Of a stretch of 64,000 bases of DNA, positions 19,584 to 29,179 are shown in pieces. A program made the position numbers and the translations under genes. This DNA is from Methylobacterium sp. J-090 (lineage in GTDB: Bacteria; Pseudomonadota; Alphaproteobacteria; Rhizobiales; Beijerinckiaceae): the NCBI RefSeq assembly GCF_022829345.1, contig NZ_JAKSXV010000096.1, forward strand, positions 1-64,000, read 5' to 3'. Within the stretch, counting starts at the first letter, position 1, and each line of letters begins with the position of its first letter. The notes beneath the pieces are model-generated. The model searched no databases. It was not told where the DNA came from and saw only the letters and a list, made by a program, of their open reading frames with translations.

Positions 19584-20936
19584 ATGGACATGCCGACCGT
19601 CGCGATCGTCGGACGGCCGAATGTCGGCAAGTCGACCCTCTTCAACCGCCTCGTGGGCAAGAAGCTCGCCCTCGTGGACGACCGCCCCGGCGTGACCCGC
19701 GACCGGCGCGAGGGCGACGTCAACTTCGGTGGACTCGTCTTCCGCATCATCGACACCGCCGGCCTCGAACAGGCCGATGCCGATTCGCTGCTCGGCCGCA
19801 TGCGTGCCCAGACGGAGGCCGCGATCCTCGAGGCCGATGTGGTGCTGTTCGTCATTGACGCCCGCGCCGGCATCCTGCCCGCCGACCAGCCCTTCGCCGA
19901 ACTCGTGCGCCGCGCCGGCTGCCCCGTTATCCTCATCGCCAACAAGGCCGAGGGCGGCGCTGGCCTCGGCGGCGCCTACGAGGCGTTCTCGCTGGGTCTC
20001 GGCGATCCGATCCCGTTCTCGGCCGAGCACGGCGAGGGCATCGGCGAACTCCATGATGCCCTCACGGAGGCTCTGCCGGCGCAGGACGAGGACGACGCGG
20101 ACGAGGACCCGTCCGACCGGTCCCTCAAAGTTGCCATCGTCGGACGCCCCAATGCCGGCAAATCGACCCTGATCAACCGGATGCTCGGCGAGGAGCGTCT
20201 TCTCGTCGGCCCCGAGGCCGGCATCACCCGGGATTCCATCTCCCTCGACTGGGTCTGGCGCGGGCGCCGGATCAAGCTGCACGACACTGCCGGCATGCGC
20301 CGCAAGGCCCGCATCGACGACAAGTTGGAGAAGCTCGCCGTGTCGGACGGCCTGCGTGCCGTGCGCTTCGCCGAGGTGGTGGTGGTTCTTCTTGATGCCA
20401 CGATCCCGTTCGAGAAACAGGATCTCACCATCGTCGATCTCATCGAGAGCGAGGGCCGGGCGCTGGTCATCGGCCTCAACAAGTGGGACCTCGTGGCCGA
20501 CCAGAACGGCCTTCTGAAGAAGCTGCGCGAGGATTGCACCCGCCTGCTGCCGCAGGTGCGCGGTGTGCCGGTGGTGCCGCTCTCGGGGCTCGCCGGCGAG
20601 GGCATCGACAAGCTCATGCAGGCGGTGACGGGCGCGGAGGTGGTGTGGAACACCCGCGTGTCGACCTCGCGCATCAACGACTGGCTGAGTGCTGCGACCC
20701 AGCGCAACCCTCCGCCTGCCGTGTCGGGCCGGCGCATCAAGATTCGCTACGCCACCCAGGTGAAGAGCCGCCCGCCGCATTTCGCCCTGTTCGGCAACCA
20801 GCTCGACGGCCTGCCGAAATCCTATACCCGCTACCTCGTCAACGGCCTGCGCGAATCGTTCGAGCTGCCCGGCGTGCCGATCCGGCTGTCGCTCCGGACC
20901 TCGAAGAACCCGTTCGACAAGGACAACAAGGGCTGA
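19584..20936 (+). CDS. der: Ribosome assembly GTPase Der (EngA)
   Basis: This essential GTPase assists 50S subunit assembly. The 450-residue protein has two tandem G domains with P-loops GRPNVGKST and [10 protein letters not shown]3 motifs DTAGLEQ and DTAGMRR, and G4 motifs ANKAEG (first) and NKWD (second). A C-terminal KH-like domain carries [20 protein letters not shown]. The first domain's NKAE in place of NKxD is a common variant in this family. Confidence 0.97.
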   Translation: MDMPTVAIVGRPNVGKSTLFNRLVGKKLALVDDRPGVTRDRREGDVNFGGLVFRIIDTAGLEQADADSLLGRMRAQTEAAILEADVVLFVIDARAGILPADQPFAELVRRAGCPVILIANKAEGGAGLGGAYEAFSLGLGDPIPFSAEHGEGIGELHDALTEALPAQDEDDADEDPSDRSLKVAIVGRPNAGKSTLINRMLGEERLLVGPEAGITRDSISLDWVWRGRRIKLHDTAGMRRKARIDDKLEKLAVSDGLRAVRFAEVVVVLLDATIPFEKQDLTIVDLIESEGRALVIGLNKWDLVADQNGLLKKLREDCTRLLPQVRGVPVVPLSGLAGEGIDKLMQAVTGAEVVWNTRVSTSRINDWLSAATQRNPPPAVSGRRIKIRYATQVKSRPPHFALFGNQLDGLPKSYTRYLVNGLRESFELPGVPIRLSLRTSKNPFDKDNKG

Positions 20937-20961
20937 GCCGGCGCTCCGTCGCGCGGGGGAT

Positions 20962-22080
20962 TCAACCGTCGTCCCGCGTGGTGTCTGCCAGCCAGTCCAC
21001 CACCGCGGCGAGGCGCCTTTGGTCATCGGACCGAGTTTCCTCATAGGCGGCGATCTGGCGCTCGGCGCTCGTGCCGTCGCGGACGAGCCGCCGGGCGTCT
21101 TCGACCTCCGCCACGCAGCCCAGGGCCTCGGCATCCTCCGCAATCAGCGCGAGAAGCCCGTCGAGCGCCTCGGCGAAGGGCACCGCTCCCTCGTTCGCCT
21201 CGTCGATCATCTCCGCCTTCGTTCCCCCATGCTGCGCTCGCCACAGGTTCTCCTGCGCGATCGCCCGCGAGACGCCGTCGAGGCCGGCATTCAGGTCGGG
21301 GCAGCGCACGGCGCAGCGGACGAGGCAGCGGTAGAGGGCCGCGATGGTAATCGCGTCCGGGACTCGCGTGCAGGAATCCGCGATGCGCAACTCCAGGGTC
21401 GGGAACTTGATGGACGGGCGCAGGGACCACCACAGGAAACTCGCATCCTGGATCGAGCCGGCCCGGGTCATGATCCGGACGTAGCGCTCGTAGGCGTCCG
21501 CATCGGCAAACAGCTCGGGCAGCCCGGTACGGGGGAGTTCCCCAAAGGCGCTGAGGCGATAGGCGGCGAGCCCCGTCGGCTGGCCCTGCCAGAACGGCGA
21601 CGAGGCCGAGAGGGCGAGCAGCACGGGCTGGAACGGCAGCAGGCGGTTCATGAGGTCGACCCGCGCGTCCGGGTCCGGCACCTCGACGTGGACGTGGATG
21701 CCGCAGATCAGGCTGCGGCGGCCGGCGAGGCCGACATCCTTCAGAATACCGGTGTAGCGCTCGCCTTGCGTGGCCACCTGTCGCGACCAGGCCGCGACCG
21801 GATGGGTGCCGGCGGCGAAGACGAGGACGCCGTGCTCGCGGCCGATCCGGGCCAGCGTGGTCCGGTGATGCGCGAGGGTCTCTCGGGCGGTGTCGAAGCT
21901 GTCCGAGGGTGGCGTGCAAGCCTCGACCTGAGATTCGAGAAGTTCGCGGCCGATCTCCGGCAAAGCCGCTCCGGCCGCGTCGTGAAAGGCGGCAAGCGAC
22001 CGGTTCGGCGTCCCCCGGGTCTCGGCATCGGCCAGGAAGTACTCTTCCTCGATGCCGAAACGATACGAATGTGGGCTCAT
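20962..22080 (-). CDS. Carboxylate-amine ligase, YbdK/GCS2 family
   Basis: The 372-residue protein begins YRFGIEEEYFLADAETRGTP and contains CGIHVHVEVPDPDARVDLMN and LRPSIKFPTLELRIADSCTR, hallmarks of the type 2 glutamate-cysteine ligase family. Members related to YbdK have weak ligase activity joining Glu to an amine such as Cys. Length fits YbdK. It is convergent with der (25-bp gap). The true substrate is unknown. Confidence 0.88.
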   Translation of the reverse strand: MSPHSYRFGIEEEYFLADAETRGTPNRSLAAFHDAAGAALPEIGRELLESQVEACTPPSDSFDTARETLAHHRTTLARIGREHGVLVFAAGTHPVAAWSRQVATQGERYTGILKDVGLAGRRSLICGIHVHVEVPDPDARVDLMNRLLPFQPVLLALSASSPFWQGQPTGLAAYRLSAFGELPRTGLPELFADADAYERYVRIMTRAGSIQDASFLWWSLRPSIKFPTLELRIADSCTRVPDAITIAALYRCLVRCAVRCPDLNAGLDGVSRAIAQENLWRAQHGGTKAEMIDEANEGAVPFAEALDGLLALIAEDAEALGCVAEVEDARRLVRDGTSAERQIAAYEETRSDDQRRLAAVVDWLADTTRDDG

Positions 22081-22137
22081 CGCGGACCTTGGGGCTCGAG
22101 GGCTCTTCTCAACCCGCCAGCTCGGTCCTTTGTGCCG

Positions 22138-22545
22138 TCAGGTGCGTAAGGGGCCGCCGACGAGCCAGGCCGGATCGAACCAGCGGTCGGCCTCGCCGTC
22201 ATAGGGCAGGCGGGTGACGTCCCAGTGCTGGATGTACTTCGCGTAGACGTTCCAGACGCTGATCCCGCCGCCGACGAAGATGCGGCGGCCGGGATAGCGT
22301 GCCAGCACCGCCTCAGGGGCCTCGTGGCTGCGGATCACGTCGATGGTGCGGTCCCTGAACGCGAAGTCCGGCACCGAGGCGATGGTCTTCGGGCCGGCGA
22401 TGAGCACGTGGCCCATGGTAATGGCGAAGAAGCGCGTCACGTCCTCGACGAAGAGCGCATCGCTGTTGCCCTCCCAGGGGAGGCGCCCGTTGAGCCCGAG
22501 TTGGCCCCGCTGGCCGATGGCGCAGATGCAGCGAACGTCGATCAT
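22138..22545 (-). CDS. Dihydrofolate reductase-like protein
   Basis: The 135-residue protein shows DHFR features: IGQRGQLGLNGRLPWEGNSD, the GxGG-type NADP motif RRIFVGGGISVWNVYAKY, and HVLIAGPKTIASV in place of the usual GRxT segment. It is short for DHFR (typically about 160) because the C-terminal strand region is trimmed. It may be a functional divergent DHFR or an accessory reductase. The ATG at 22545 was chosen for homology; a longer in-frame start adds 18 residues. Confidence 0.75.
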   Translation of the reverse strand: MIDVRCICAIGQRGQLGLNGRLPWEGNSDALFVEDVTRFFAITMGHVLIAGPKTIASVPDFAFRDRTIDVIRSHEAPEAVLARYPGRRIFVGGGISVWNVYAKYIQHWDVTRLPYDGEADRWFDPAWLVGGPLRT

Positions 22546-22640
22546 GGTGTCACGGCCCTGGAGGGAAGACCATATGCGGCTCTGCGCACCCCTCCCCACA
22601 GGGTGAGGAGAGTTGCGTCAGCGACGATACCGAAAAAGAG

Positions 22641-23405
22641 TCAGTCCGCTATCCGCGGCGTCAGCACGCGGTTGCTTGGGAAATCGAAGATTTTGCCGGT
22701 CTCCGTCCAGGCGGGACTCGCCAGCCGGACGATGTGCGGCGCCAGATCCTCCGGCGTCTTCAAGGTCTCGGGGTCCTCGCCCGGCATGGCGGCACGGCGC
22801 ATGTCCGTGCGCAGGGGGCCGGGGTTGAGGAGCATGGCGCGCACCGGCGTGGTCTCGGTCTCGGCGGCGTAGGTCCGCACCAGGGCGTCGAGGGCGGCCT
22901 TGGAGACGGAATAGGGTCCCCAATAGGCCTTGCACTTCTGGGCGGCACCCGAGGTGACGAAGATCGCCCTGCCGGCATCGGACAGGCGGAGAAGCGGATC
23001 GAGCGAGCGGATCAGGCGCCAGTTCGCCATGACGTTGATGTCCATCACCTGCGCCCAGGTTTTCGGCGTCACGTGGCCGAGCGGCGTCAGGTTGCCGAGG
23101 ATGCCCGCATTGCCGACGACGATGTCGAGGCGCTTCCAGCGCTGGAACAGGCCGGCCCCGAGGCGGTCGATGGCGTCGTAGTCGGTGAGATCGAGGGGTA
23201 CCAGGGTGGCGCTCGACCCCGCAGCCTGAATGGCGTCGTCGAGTTCCTCGAGGGCGCCCTGCGTTCGGGCGACGGCGACGATGTGGGCGCCCGCCGCCGC
23301 CAGGGCCAGGGACGCGGCCCGGCCGATGCCGCGCGAGGCGCCGGTGACGACGGCGACGCGTCCGGCCAGGGGCTTTTGCGAGTCGGTCATGTACGAGTCG
23401 GTCAT
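22641..23405 (-). CDS. Short-chain dehydrogenase/reductase (SDR)
   Basis: The 254-residue protein has the classical SDR cofactor motif TGASRGIGRA, the NNAG-type motif VGNAGILG, the active-site Ser region FVTSGAAQKC and the catalytic YSVSK. The C-terminal half carries LLNPGPLRTDMRRAAMPGED. The substrate cannot be predicted. The 5' end has a duplicated start (ATGACCGACTCG twice, 15 bp apart), so translation could begin at 23405 or 23390. It lies 10 bp downstream of purF and is probably cotranscribed. Confidence 0.88.
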   Translation of the reverse strand: MTDSYMTDSQKPLAGRVAVVTGASRGIGRAASLALAAAGAHIVAVARTQGALEELDDAIQAAGSSATLVPLDLTDYDAIDRLGAGLFQRWKRLDIVVGNAGILGNLTPLGHVTPKTWAQVMDINVMANWRLIRSLDPLLRLSDAGRAIFVTSGAAQKCKAYWGPYSVSKAALDALVRTYAAETETTPVRAMLLNPGPLRTDMRRAAMPGEDPETLKTPEDLAPHIVRLASPAWTETGKIFDFPSNRVLTPRIAD

Positions 23406-23415
23406 GGCCAGGCGT

Positions 23416-24906
23416 TCAGTCGGCTTCCGCCAGCATCGCCAGCCGGCGCGGGCCGGCGATGGCCATGTCGGTCAGGTTCGTCGGGTAGTCGCCGGTGAAG
23501 CAATGGTCGGTGTATTGCGGGCAGGCCTCGTCGCGGCGTTCTTCGCCCATGGCCTTGTACAGTCCGTCGATGGACAGGAAGGCCAGCGAATCGGCACCGA
23601 TGTAACGGCGCATGCCCTCGAGATCATGGGTCGCGGCCAGCAGCTTCTCCCGCTCCGGCGTGTCGATGCCGTAGAAGTCCGGATAGGTGATCGGCGGCGA
23701 GGCGATACGGAAGTGCACCTCCTTGGCGCCGGCCTCGCGCATCATCCGGACGATCTTGACGGAGGTGGTGCCGCGCACGAGGCTATCGTCGACCAGGACG
23801 ATGCGCTTGCCTTCCACGACCGCGCGGTTGGCCGAGTGCTTCATGCGCACGCCGAGCTCGCGCACGGACTGCGTCGGCTGGATGAAGGTACGCCCGACAT
23901 AGTGGTTGCGGATGATGCCCATCTCGAAGGGCAGGCCGGTCTCCTGGGCGAAGCCGAGGGCCGCGGGCACGCCGGAATCCGGGACCGGGATCACCACGTC
24001 GGCGTCGGTGGCGGATTCGCGGGCGAGTTCGTGGCCGATGTTCTTGCGCACCGCGTAGACGCTCTTGCCGTTCACCACGGAATCGGGCCGCGCGAAGTAG
24101 ATGTACTCGAAGATGCACGGGCGCATGGGCCGGGCCGGCGCGAAGCGGATCGACTCGATGCCCTCCTCCGAGATCACCACGATCTCGCCGTTCTCGACGT
24201 CGCGGATGAACTTGGCGCCGATGATGTCGAGGGCACAGGTCTCGGAAGCGAGGATGTAGCGGCCGTCGAGTTCGCCGAGTACCAGGGGGCGGATGCCCAT
24301 GGGATCGCGGGCGCCGATGAGCTTCTTGTTGGTGAGCGCCACGATGGCGTAGGCGCCCTCGATCTGGCGCAGGGCTTCCGTGAAGCGCTCGACGATGCGC
24401 GGCGCGCGGGAGCGAGCGGCCAGATGCAGGATCACCTCCGTGTCGGAGGTCGATTGGGTGATGGCGCCATCGCGCACGAGGTCGCGGCGGATCGACAGCG
24501 CGTTGGTGAGGTTGCCGTTATGCGCGACCGCGAGGCCGCCGCTGGCGAGTTCGGCGAACAGCGGCTGTACGTTGCGCAGGATGGTCCCGCCCGTGGTGGA
24601 GTAGCGCACGTGACCGATGGCGGCCGGGCCCCGCAGGCGGGCGATGGTCTCGCCATCCGAGAACGAATCGCCGACGAGGCCGGGGCGGCGCTCGGAATGG
24701 AACACGGCGCCGTCGAAGGAGACGATGCCCGCTGCCTCCTGGCCGCGATGCTGGAGGGCATGGAGACCGAGCGCCACGATGGCCGAGGCGTCGGGGTGGC
24801 CGAAGATGCCGAAGACGCCGCATTCCTCGCGCAGGGTGTCACCGTCGCGATCGAGGCCGTCCACGGTCCCGGCGGCCGGACGGGCACTCGGTTTCACTGC
24901 AGACAT
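23416..24906 (-). CDS. purF: Amidophosphoribosyltransferase
   Basis: It transfers the amide nitrogen of glutamine to PRPP, the first step of purine synthesis. The 496-residue protein has a propeptide of about 28 residues, then the Ntn nucleophile Cys29 in [10 protein letters not shown] and [16 protein letters not shown]. The PRPP-binding motif [14 protein letters not shown] lies in the C-terminal phosphoribosyltransferase domain. The start is the ATG at 24904-24906; the longer upstream frame is low-complexity. It follows cvpA in the conserved order cvpA-purF. Confidence 0.97.
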   Translation of the reverse strand: MSAVKPSARPAAGTVDGLDRDGDTLREECGVFGIFGHPDASAIVALGLHALQHRGQEAAGIVSFDGAVFHSERRPGLVGDSFSDGETIARLRGPAAIGHVRYSTTGGTILRNVQPLFAELASGGLAVAHNGNLTNALSIRRDLVRDGAITQSTSDTEVILHLAARSRAPRIVERFTEALRQIEGAYAIVALTNKKLIGARDPMGIRPLVLGELDGRYILASETCALDIIGAKFIRDVENGEIVVISEEGIESIRFAPARPMRPCIFEYIYFARPDSVVNGKSVYAVRKNIGHELARESATDADVVIPVPDSGVPAALGFAQETGLPFEMGIIRNHYVGRTFIQPTQSVRELGVRMKHSANRAVVEGKRIVLVDDSLVRGTTSVKIVRMMREAGAKEVHFRIASPPITYPDFYGIDTPEREKLLAATHDLEGMRRYIGADSLAFLSIDGLYKAMGEERRDEACPQYTDHCFTGDYPTNLTDMAIAGPRRLAMLAEAD

Positions 24907-25025
24907 GGTGCGGTCGATCCCTGGTTGCCCGGCACTGGGCACGGTCGGCGCCGTCACGACGCCGTCATGTGAGAAGCCAGCATGTAAGCGGCGTTCGTCC
25001 GGGCACCAAGCGCGGACACCGCAGA

Positions 25026-25637
25026 TCAGCGTCGCGAGGCGGGCGTGGCTGGCGACGGCACGTCGCTGCGGCGCTGAGCCGGCACGTCGCCCTCCGGCGG
25101 CTCGACGGGATCGGCGGGCGTCTCGATCTTGGGCTTCTTGAACTGCTTCAGGAGGCCTTCGGGGTTCTCGGGCAGTTGCGCCACCAGGGCCTCGCCGGAT
25201 TTCTCCAGCATCGGCCGGCTTCGGGCCTGGGCCGCCCAATCGGGCATCTTGCCCTGGACGAGCCAGGCCAGGAACACCCAGCCGATGACGCAGATGAGGA
25301 AGCCGCGCCCGGCGCCGAACAGGAAGCCGAGGGACCGATCGACGGCGCCGATGCGCGAATCGAGGATCATGTCGGACACCTTCACGGTGATGATCGAGAC
25401 CACGATGAGCGTGCCGAGAAAGATCGCCGCGATGGAGGCCACCAAGGCCACGGTGGCGTTGGTGACGTGCTGGCTCACGGTGGGCAGGAGGAGGGGATAG
25501 AGTTTCCAGGCAACGGCGGCGGCGGCAACCCACGCGATGATCGCCAGCACTTCACGGGTGGCACCGCGAACGGCCGCAAGCAACGCGGACACCACGACGA
25601 TGCCGAGCACGACGAGATCGAGAACGGAGAACGGCAT
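25026..25637 (-). CDS. cvpA: CvpA family inner-membrane protein
   Basis: The 203-residue protein starts with the CvpA signature VLDLVVLGIVVVSALLAAVR and has four membrane segments in the first 125 residues. A cytoplasmic or periplasmic tail rich in Pro and Glu follows. CvpA is named for colicin V production and is linked to envelope stress resistance. It sits between radA and purF, a conserved arrangement. Confidence 0.9.
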   Translation of the reverse strand: MPFSVLDLVVLGIVVVSALLAAVRGATREVLAIIAWVAAAAVAWKLYPLLLPTVSQHVTNATVALVASIAAIFLGTLIVVSIITVKVSDMILDSRIGAVDRSLGFLFGAGRGFLICVIGWVFLAWLVQGKMPDWAAQARSRPMLEKSGEALVAQLPENPEGLLKQFKKPKIETPADPVEPPEGDVPAQRRSDVPSPATPASRR

Positions 25638-25772
25638 CGTGGGCGATTGTCACTTCAAGGGAGTTGCGGCGGCGCAGCGTATCCTGCGGCTTCCCCCGGC
25701 CGCGCCCCTGTATATCGTGCCGAATCCTGGCCGTCACCCTCAAGCCGGCGGGCGTCCCGGCCTGGGAGGGCT

Positions 25773-27206
25773 TCAATCGTCGTCGTACGCCACCGCGCCA
25801 CGTCCCCGGTTCGAGCCGACACGGCGCGGACCGTTGCTGGCGATGCCGGCGACGAGGTCGGCGATGTGGCGCAGGGCTTCTGTGGGAAACCCGTCATTGC
25901 CGCCCTCGCCGCGCCCCTGGGGCGTCACCGCCTTGGCAAAGCCCAGCTTCAGCGCCTCCTTGAGGCGGGCCGGCGCCTGGGCCACGGGGCGGATGGCGCC
26001 GGACAGGCCGATCTCGCCGAAATACACCGTCTCGGGCGGAAGGGCCGAGCCCGACAGGGACGAGACCAGGGCGGCGGCGACCGCCAGATCCGCCGCCGGC
26101 TCGGTGATGCGCAGGCCGCCAGCGACGTTGAGGTAGACGTCGTGGGTGCCGAGGCGGATGCCGCCATGGGCCTCCAGCACGGCGAGCACCATGGACAGGC
26201 GGTTGGGGTCCCAGCCCACCACCGCGCGACGCGGCATGCCGAGGGACGAGGGCGCCACCAGGGCCTGGATCTCGACAAGGAGCGGTCGCGTCCCCTCCAT
26301 GCCAGCGAACACCGCCGTGCCGGGGGCGGCGTGGTCGCGCCCGGCGAGGAATAGGGCCGAAGGGTTGGGGACTTCGGCGAGCCCCATATCGGTCATCTCG
26401 AACACCCCGATCTCGTCGGTGGGACCGAAGCGGTTCTTGACGGCGCGTAGGATCCGGAAATGGTGGCCCTGATCGCCCTCGAACGAGGCGACCGCATCGA
26501 CCATGTGCTCGACGACGCGAGGGCCCGCGATCTGCCCGTCCTTGGTGACGTGGCCGACGAGGATCACCGCCGTGCCGGTGGTCTTGGCGAACCGGATCAG
26601 GGTCTGGGCCGATCCGCGCACCTGCGTGACGGTGCCGGGCGCCGATTCCACCGTCTCCGTCCACATGGTCTGAATCGAATCGATGATGCAGAGCGCCGGC
26701 GGGGTCCCCTGCGACAGGGTCTCGACGATGTCCTCGACGTTGGTCTCGGCCGCCAACTCCACCGGCATGTCGGCGAGGCCGAGGCGCTCGGCGCGTAGGC
26801 GCACCTGCGCCACCGCCTCCTCGCCGGAGATGTAGACGACGCGCTCCCCCGTGCGGGCCATGGCGGCGGTGGCCTGCATCAGGAGGGTCGATTTGCCGAT
26901 GCCGGGGTCGCCGCCGAGAAGGATCACCGAACCGCGTACGAAGCCGCCGCCGGTCACCCGGTCGAGCTCGTTGATCCCGGAGGGAATGCGCGGCGCCTGC
27001 TTCACCTCGCCGGTGAGACCCTCGAGCGGAAAGACCCGGCCCTTGGCCCGGCTCGGCCGCGTCTTGACCGGCCCGGATTGGGGACCGGCGGCGCCGGTCT
27101 CCTCGACGATGGTGTTCCAGCCGTTGCAGGCTTCGCACCGCCCACGCCAGCGGTTGTAGACCGCCCCGCAGGACTGACACACGAAGGTCTGGTTGATCTT
27201 GGCCAT
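25773..27206 (-). CDS. radA: DNA repair protein RadA
   Basis: RadA is a RecA-like branch-migration helicase in recombinational repair. The 477-residue protein has the N-terminal zinc finger with CQSCGAVYNRWRGRCEACNGW-type Cys pairs, the Walker A GGDPGIGKSTL, the RadA-specific KNRFG motif (AVKNRFGPTDEIGVFEM) and a C-terminal Lon-protease-like domain. Length is normal. It precedes cvpA and follows alr with a 21-bp gap. Confidence 0.97.
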   Translation of the reverse strand: MAKINQTFVCQSCGAVYNRWRGRCEACNGWNTIVEETGAAGPQSGPVKTRPSRAKGRVFPLEGLTGEVKQAPRIPSGINELDRVTGGGFVRGSVILLGGDPGIGKSTLLMQATAAMARTGERVVYISGEEAVAQVRLRAERLGLADMPVELAAETNVEDIVETLSQGTPPALCIIDSIQTMWTETVESAPGTVTQVRGSAQTLIRFAKTTGTAVILVGHVTKDGQIAGPRVVEHMVDAVASFEGDQGHHFRILRAVKNRFGPTDEIGVFEMTDMGLAEVPNPSALFLAGRDHAAPGTAVFAGMEGTRPLLVEIQALVAPSSLGMPRRAVVGWDPNRLSMVLAVLEAHGGIRLGTHDVYLNVAGGLRITEPAADLAVAAALVSSLSGSALPPETVYFGEIGLSGAIRPVAQAPARLKEALKLGFAKAVTPQGRGEGGNDGFPTEALRHIADLVAGIASNGPRRVGSNRGRGAVAYDDD

Positions 27207-27227
27207 GCTCGGTCCGGAAGAGGCCTC

Positions 27228-28355
27228 TCAGGCCTCGGTTCCTGTCACATAATGGCGAACATAGCGAGAACCCAGCCCCGTCAGGATCTCGTAGCCGATG
27301 GTGCCGGCGGCCCGCCCCACGGCGTCGATGTCGAGGCCGTCCCCGATGAGAGTCGCGGTGCTGCCGCGCGCCGCAGCCGGGGCATCGGTGACGTCGAGGA
27401 TGACGAGGTCCATGGAGATGAGGCCGACGATGGGACAGCGCACACCGCCCACCAGGGCCATGCCCCGTCCGCTCGCTGCGCGTGGATAGCCGTCCGCGTA
27501 GCCCAACGAAAGGGTGGCGAGGCGGCGCGGGCCATCCGCCGTCCAGCGGGCGTTGTAGCCGGCGGTGTCCCCCGCCGCGACGGTACGGACCTGGGCGATG
27601 GTCGCCTCCAGGCGCACCACCGGGCGCATGGGGTTGGGCCGGCCCGGCACCGGGTTGCCGCCGAACAGGGCGTAGCCGGGGCGCAGGAGGTCGTGGTGGG
27701 CCGGCGCGCCGAGGAAGACGCCCGACGAGTTGGCGAACGAGGCGGGGATGCCCGGCAGGGCCGCGCGCAGACGCGCGAAGTCCGCCGCCTGCCGGGCGTT
27801 GACGACCTCTTCGGGCAATTCGGCGCTGACGAGATGGGTCATCAGGAGGGCGATGCCGGCCTGGGCCACGATCGGATCGCCAGCGAGGGCCAGCGCTTCC
27901 GGCACCGGGAATCCGAGGCGGTTCATGCCGGTATCGATGTGAAGCGCGGCGGGCAGAGGGGCGCCGGACGCAGCAGCCAGGGCCGCCCATTCCACCATCT
28001 CGTCGCGCGATCCGACGACCGGGCGCAGGGCGTGGGCCATGAGCGCTGGTCCGATGCCGGGCAAAAGCCCGTTGAGGACGTAGATGATCGCCTCCGGCAG
28101 GAGTGCCCGCGCCGCGATCGCTTCGCTGAGATGGGCAACGAAGAAGGTCCGGCAGCCGGCCTGCCACAGGGCCGGCGCGACCCGGTCCAGGCCACACCCA
28201 TAGGCGTCGGCCTTGACCACAGCCGCGCAGGCGCGACCAGGCGCCTCGTCCGCGAGGCGCCGCCAATTCGACACGATGGCCCCGAGGTCGATGATGAGGG
28301 TGGCGCCGTGGCCGTGCAACGAAATGGTTCGCGTCCTTATGATTCGACCGGCCAA
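27228..28355 (-). CDS. alr: Alanine racemase
   Basis: This PLP enzyme interconverts L- and D-alanine for peptidoglycan. The 375-residue protein has the PLP-lysine motif AVVKADAYGCGLDRVAPAL, the conserved LHIDTGMNRLGF segment and the C-terminal Tyr region DTAGYNARWTADGPRRLATL. The start is uncertain. A TTG at 28355 gives the full frame and overlaps the DUF29 gene by 19 bp, while a TTG at 28319 or an ATT preceded by AAGGA would remove 8-12 residues not seen in the family. Confidence 0.95.
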   Translation of the reverse strand: MAGRIIRTRTISLHGHGATLIIDLGAIVSNWRRLADEAPGRACAAVVKADAYGCGLDRVAPALWQAGCRTFFVAHLSEAIAARALLPEAIIYVLNGLLPGIGPALMAHALRPVVGSRDEMVEWAALAAASGAPLPAALHIDTGMNRLGFPVPEALALAGDPIVAQAGIALLMTHLVSAELPEEVVNARQAADFARLRAALPGIPASFANSSGVFLGAPAHHDLLRPGYALFGGNPVPGRPNPMRPVVRLEATIAQVRTVAAGDTAGYNARWTADGPRRLATLSLGYADGYPRAASGRGMALVGGVRCPIVGLISMDLVILDVTDAPAAARGSTATLIGDGLDIDAVGRAAGTIGYEILTGLGSRYVRHYVTGTEA

Positions 28356-29143
28356 GGGACTGGCCGGTTCATAAGGGTCTCGTCATCGTAGGGGCACGTG
28401 GCGGGGAAGACGATTTCGTCGAGCCCAGTCTCTCCGGCCGCATCGAGACGGGATCGGCGATACGCGCCGGTGACGGCCTGCGCGAGGCGGCCTTTCAATC
28501 CAGGATGCCGGACCAGAAGCTCTTCGGCATCGATTCGCCCGTTGCGGATCGACAGAGTCCAACTCCGCGTCCGTTTCTCGGGCTGACGATCCCACTTCAG
28601 CAAGTGCAGGAGCGTGACGCGCAGCGCACTCTCCAGTCGGTGGTAGATCTCCCGGCCCAAATCCTCGATCTCCTCGGCGAGGTTGAGGGCATCGATCTCT
28701 GACAGACGTCCACGGCGCAGCCGCTCGGCCTGCCGATACGCCCAGGTGTAGAAATCGGTGTCGTAGGCGGTGTCGCTCATCGTCCGCTCCGCTGCGGCAG
28801 TCGCCATCACGTGCGCGAACTGGTCGGCCAAGTGCAAGGCGGGTGCACGGGCGACGAGATCGGCCAGATAAAGCTCGGCCGACGCCCCATCGGGTCCGGT
28901 GTCGCTGACGTGAGGCGCGATGTCTTCCACGGTCACAGGCAGACCCCGTGCGCAACGCAATCCGGACACCTCGAACACGCCGCGATGCAGGCGCTCGGTC
29001 CAGTCCGACTCGCGTAGGACCGATCCGATGCGGGGGCGTACGCGCCCATCGGACAGGATGAGGCCGACGAGCGCCTGCTCGGCCTCGAACACGTCGTTGA
29101 GGGTGTAGCGCTCGGGGGGAACGGCACGTTTGCCTACGCCCAT
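28337..29143 (-). CDS. DnaB N-terminal-like domain joined to DUF29
   Basis: The 268-residue frame has two unrelated parts. Residues about 17-121 resemble the DnaB helicase N-terminal domain: 17 of 40 residues match the neighbouring DnaB in an ungapped comparison starting EAEQALVGLIL. Residues 122-268 are a complete DUF29 domain (DTDFYTWAYRQAERLRRGRL, LHLLKWDRQPEKRTRSW, ETGLDEIVFPATCPYDDETL). DUF29 has no known function. The ATG at 28778-28780, preceded by GGAG six bases upstream, could start a stand-alone DUF29 protein. No stop separates the parts, so a fusion or an internal start are both possible. It lies 36 bp after dnaB and runs into alr. Confidence 0.75.
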   Translation of the reverse strand: MGVGKRAVPPERYTLNDVFEAEQALVGLILSDGRVRPRIGSVLRESDWTERLHRGVFEVSGLRCARGLPVTVEDIAPHVSDTGPDGASAELYLADLVARAPALHLADQFAHVMATAAAERTMSDTAYDTDFYTWAYRQAERLRRGRLSEIDALNLAEEIEDLGREIYHRLESALRVTLLHLLKWDRQPEKRTRSWTLSIRNGRIDAEELLVRHPGLKGRLAQAVTGAYRRSRLDAAGETGLDEIVFPATCPYDDETLMNRPVPWPVES

Positions 29144-29179
29144 GACGTGGCTCCGATCAGTCGATGCCGACCAACGTTA

